Source: Roseburia sp. CAG:309 (GTDB lineage Bacteria; Bacillota; Clostridia; Lachnospirales; Lachnospiraceae). From it: DNA of 8,157 nt. Numbering within the stretch: the stretch's first letter is position 1; each line of letters begins with the position of its first letter. Of this stretch, positions 5,549 to 8,157 are shown one piece after another. The position numbers were made by a program, and so were the translations under genes. The notes under the pieces were generated by a model. That model saw only the letters and a program-made list of their open reading frames with translations. It was not told the DNA's origin and made no database searches. Location: contig FR894084.1 of NCBI GenBank assembly GCA_000434115.1, positions 5,052 to 13,208 on the forward strand, written 5' to 3'.

Positions 5549-7807
5549 TTATTTTATTATCGTATTCAGTCTCAGCGCATTGGAAACCACGCAGAAACTG
5601 CTTAAGCTCATCGCTGCGGCGCCAAACATCGGATTCAGTGTGAGTCCAAATGGGATTAGAAGTCCGGCTGCCAGCGGTATTCCGATGGTGTTATAGAAAA
5701 ACGCCCAAAACAGGTTCTGATGGATATTGCGGAGTGTCTTGCGGCTGATCCGGATGGCCTGTGGCACATCGGACAGCCGGCTCTTCATCAATACGATCTC
5801 TGCCGCATCGATCGCCACATCGGTTCCTGCCCCGATGGCGATACCAATGTTTGCCCTTGTCAATGCCGGCGCATCGTTAATTCCGTCGCCCACCATCGCC
5901 ACTTCGCCTTTTTTACGAAGTTTGCGGACAACTGCCTCTTTGCCGTCCGGCAGTACCCCTGCGATCACTTCATCGACTCCTGCCTGCTCACCGATGGCTT
6001 TTGCCGTGCGCTCATTGTCGCCGGTCAGCATAACAACGCGGATTCCCATCTCTTTTAATTCACGGATGGCTTCTGCACTGTCTTCCTTCATCACGTCTGC
6101 CACCGCAATCATCCCCTGCAATTTGCCATCTTTGGCAAATAACAATGGCGTTTTTCCTTCTTCTGCCAGTTTCTCCGCACGCTCTTTCACCGCGGCACTG
6201 ACTTCTGACAAATTTTGGATGTACGTAAAACTTCCACCGACAAGCTTTGCCCGGTCGGCGACACGGACCGCTTCCAGTCCATTGCCCGGAAGTGCCTGGA
6301 ATCCGGTCACTTCTTCGTTTTCCATGCCCTCTTCTTCTGCCTTTTGCAATATGGCTTTCGCAAGAGGATGTTCGCTTCCCTTTTCCAGAGAATATGCCAT
6401 CTGTAAAAGTTCTTTTTCCGAAATGCCATCTGCCGGACAGATATCCGTCACTTTCGGTTCTCCGGCTGTGATCGTACCGGTTTTATCCAGTGCCACAATC
6501 TTTACTTTTCCGGCTTCTTCCAGTGCTGCCGCATTTTTAAAGAGGATTCCTTTCTTTGCCGCGCGGCCGTTTCCAACCATGATCGCTACCGGTGTTGCAA
6601 GTCCGAGCGCACACGGGCAGCTGATTACGAGTACGGAAATTCCTCTGGCGATTGCAAAGCCAAATTCCCTGCCAAGGAGCATCCATACAATGGTCGTAAT
6701 GACTGCGATCGAGATAACAACCGGTACAAATACACCCGATACTTTGTCCGCAATCTTCGCGATCGGCGCCTTCGTCGCTGCTGCATCGCTTACCATCTGA
6801 ATGATCTGCTGAAGCGTCGTATCTTCGCCGACACGAACTGCTTCACAACGGAGCAGTCCCGACTGGTTCATTGTCGCCGCCGAAACTTCATCTCCTGCCG
6901 CCTTGTCCACCGGGATGCTTTCGCCGGTAAGTGCCGCCTCATTGACCGCACTGTTTCCTTCAAGGACAACGCCATCTACCGGAATGCTCTCGCCCGGTCT
7001 TACCATAAAGGCATCGCCCATTTTTACCTGTTCGATCGGAATCTCCACTTCATTTCCCTCGCGAATGACATTCGCTTTTTTCGGTGCCAGACGCATAAGA
7101 CTTTTCAACGCATCGGTCGTCTTTCCCTTCGAATGGGCTTCCAGCATCTTTCCTACGGTAATGAGCGTAAGGATCATCGCCGCAGACTCAAAATAAAATT
7201 CCATCATATAGTGCATGATGGCAGCGTCATCTCCTGCCACCTGCGCAGCGGTCATTTCAAATAACGCAAAGGTGCTGTACAAAAAGGCTGCGGACGAACC
7301 GAGTGCCACCAGCGTATCCATATTCGGCGCGCGGTGCCACAAACTTTTAAATCCGGAGATAAAAAATTTCTGGTTGATCACCATAATGATCACCGTCAGC
7401 AAAAGCTGGGTCAGCCCCATCGCCACATGGTTATTGTCGTAAAAATGCGGAAGCGGCCAGCCCCACATCATATGTCCCATGGAAAAATACATGAGAATGA
7501 TCAAAAATCCAAGAGACGCAAATAACCGCTTTTTTAATAACGGCGTATCGTGATCTTCCAATGCTTCTTCTGCTGCTTCCATCTGCCCGGACGCTCCTGC
7601 TGTCTCCGCACCTTTTACCGACGCACCATATCCGGCATTCTGCACCGCCGCAATGATCGTCTCATCCGATACACTGCCTTCGACGCCCATCGAATTGGTC
7701 AAAAGACTGACCGAGCAGGATGTCACTCCATCCAGTTTGGAAACTGCTTTTTCTACACGGCTGCTGCATGCGGCACAACTCATGCCTGTCACATTAAACT
7801 GTCGCAT
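5549..7807 (-). CDS. copA: Copper-exporting P1B-type ATPase CopA
   Basis: CopA uses ATP to pump Cu(I) out of the cytoplasm. The 752-residue protein has one N-terminal metal-binding domain (GMSCAAC at 8-14, through about 66), a linker to about 90, then the P1B membrane core. Diagnostic motifs are TGES (294-297, actuator), CPC (397-399, in the sixth membrane helix), DKTGT (phosphorylated D441), HP (480-481), TGDN (595-598) and MVGDGINDAP (638-647). The last two helices carry YN (705-706) and MSLSS (733-737), which with CPC define Cu(I) selectivity. The first helices are methionine-rich (MYFSMGHMM, 106-114), as expected for copper entry. Its AGGAGG overlaps the copZ stop codon, and 12 nt separate the two genes, so they are one operon and probably coupled. 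No strong terminator follows the stop at 5549. Confidence 0.97.
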   Translation of the reverse strand: MRQFNVTGMSCAACSSRVEKAVSKLDGVTSCSVSLLTNSMGVEGSVSDETIIAAVQNAGYGASVKGAETAGASGQMEAAEEALEDHDTPLLKKRLFASLGFLIILMYFSMGHMMWGWPLPHFYDNNHVAMGLTQLLLTVIIMVINQKFFISGFKSLWHRAPNMDTLVALGSSAAFLYSTFALFEMTAAQVAGDDAAIMHYMMEFYFESAAMILTLITVGKMLEAHSKGKTTDALKSLMRLAPKKANVIREGNEVEIPIEQVKMGDAFMVRPGESIPVDGVVLEGNSAVNEAALTGESIPVDKAAGDEVSAATMNQSGLLRCEAVRVGEDTTLQQIIQMVSDAAATKAPIAKIADKVSGVFVPVVISIAVITTIVWMLLGREFGFAIARGISVLVISCPCALGLATPVAIMVGNGRAAKKGILFKNAAALEEAGKVKIVALDKTGTITAGEPKVTDICPADGISEKELLQMAYSLEKGSEHPLAKAILQKAEEEGMENEEVTGFQALPGNGLEAVRVADRAKLVGGSFTYIQNLSEVSAAVKERAEKLAEEGKTPLLFAKDGKLQGMIAVADVMKEDSAEAIRELKEMGIRVVMLTGDNERTAKAIGEQAGVDEVIAGVLPDGKEAVVRKLRKKGEVAMVGDGINDAPALTRANIGIAIGAGTDVAIDAAEIVLMKSRLSDVPQAIRISRKTLRNIHQNLFWAFFYNTIGIPLAAGLLIPFGLTLNPMFGAAAMSLSSFCVVSNALRLNTIIK

Positions 7808-7819
7808 TGCCTCTTCCTC

Positions 7820-8074
7820 CTATTTGTGGAACAGGGAAAATTTCTTCTTTTCGTAAGGTTCCACTTCGATTTCAATGACTTTGTAGCCGATTTCAGCTAC
7901 TTCCGCCTTCAATTTATCTTCGTCAAGTTTTTCCTCTGAAATGATCTGTGTCTCTGCTTTCTTATGAGAAGATGTCACTTCTTTGACATCAAATTTCTCC
8001 TGAATCATTTCATTCATGTGCTTTTCGCAGTTTCCGCACATCATACCTTCTACATCCATAATTGTTTTATACAT
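7820..8074 (-). CDS. copZ: CopZ-like copper chaperone (HMA domain)
   Basis: This 84-residue cytoplasmic protein has one heavy-metal-associated domain. Its metal site is GMMCGNC, with C13 and C16 binding Cu(I), followed by the usual alternation of strands and helices ending in IGYKVIEIEV near residue 72. CopZ proteins carry Cu(I) to CopA and often to the CsoR or CopY repressor. It is longer than the typical 68-70 residues because of a basic tail, EPYEKKKFSLFHK. The start at 8074 is supported by AGGAGG 8 nt upstream. It is first in the operon, directly behind the copper-responsive promoter. The M at position 12 and GN between the cysteines differ from the common TCxxC form but keep both ligands. 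Confidence 0.9.
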   Translation of the reverse strand: MYKTIMDVEGMMCGNCEKHMNEMIQEKFDVKEVTSSHKKAETQIISEEKLDEDKLKAEVAEIGYKVIEIEVEPYEKKKFSLFHK

Positions 8075-8124
8075 CGTTAATTCCTCCTGACATTTAAAAT
8101 AGTATTTCCATTTCTTCGCTTTCT

Positions 8125-8154
8125 ATACTATACCCCTTGGGGGTATGTTGTCAA
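8125..8154 (-). promoter_or_regulatory. copZA promoter with CsoR-type operator
   Basis: On the minus strand TTGACA (8154-8149) is followed by either TATAGT (8132-8127, 16-nt spacer) or TAGTAT (8130-8125, 18-nt spacer). The 17-bp palindrome ATACCCC-CAA-GGGGTAT (8146-8130) fills the spacer and touches the -10. This C-tract/G-tract palindrome is typical of CsoR-family copper repressors, which leave DNA when they bind Cu(I), and its place inside the promoter fits repression by blocking polymerase. The regulator gene is not in the window; it may lie just upstream, beyond 8157, or elsewhere. Confidence 0.75.
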
Positions 8155-8157
8155 GAG

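Noticed and set aside
5727..6800. A 357-codon open frame on the plus strand inside copA
   Set aside because: It is the antisense shadow of copA, with a low-complexity Ser/Ala/Pro-rich translation, no ribosome binding site and no family resemblance.

Overview
The window reads as ordinary chromosomal DNA of a low-to-middle GC Firmicute, most likely a gut clostridium of the Lachnospiraceae type. The evidence is the near-perfect AGGAGG ribosome binding sites, TTGACA/TATAAT-type promoters with 16-18 bp spacers, a CpsY/MtaR-type LysR regulator and a CsoR-style copper operator. The taxonomic call is inference; no rRNA or other marker gene is present.

Layout, left to right. (1) 1-441, minus: the first 147 codons of the ribosome-associated GTPase HflX, cut by the window edge. 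(2) 512-1303, minus: ZupT/ZIP zinc transporter. (3) 1304-1498: a divergent control region with back-to-back sigma-A promoters, one for zupT and one for the rightward pair, and a 24-bp dyad between them. (4) 1499-2170 and 2167-3069, plus: a YoaK-family (DUF1275) membrane protein and a LysR-type regulator starting with TTG, overlapping by 4 nt and so probably translationally coupled. (5) 3059-5329, minus: cobalamin-independent methionine synthase MetE, whose 3' end overlaps the 3' end of the regulator gene by 11 bp. (6) 5330-5548: the metE control region, with a good promoter, a LysR-type operator centred about 66 bp upstream of the predicted transcript start, and a leader of about 140 nt that can fold into a three-way junction. 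(7) 5549-7807 and 7820-8074, minus: a copZ-copA copper efflux operon, preceded by a promoter whose spacer holds a CsoR-type palindrome.

How the parts fit. The LysR protein resembles the streptococcal CpsY/MtaR/MetR group, which controls methionine genes. The operator upstream of metE matches my recollection of the streptococcal Met-box at all but two positions. The regulator and its likely target are convergent neighbours, and the YoaK-type membrane protein shares the regulator's transcript. The metE leader is the least explained element: it does not look like an S-box, T-box or cobalamin riboswitch, yet it has clean nested helices, and one strand of its closing stem could also pair with the metE ribosome binding site. 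The copper operon is conventional. No mobile elements, CRISPR arrays, tRNA or rRNA genes were seen, and no gene-free stretch exceeds 300 bases.
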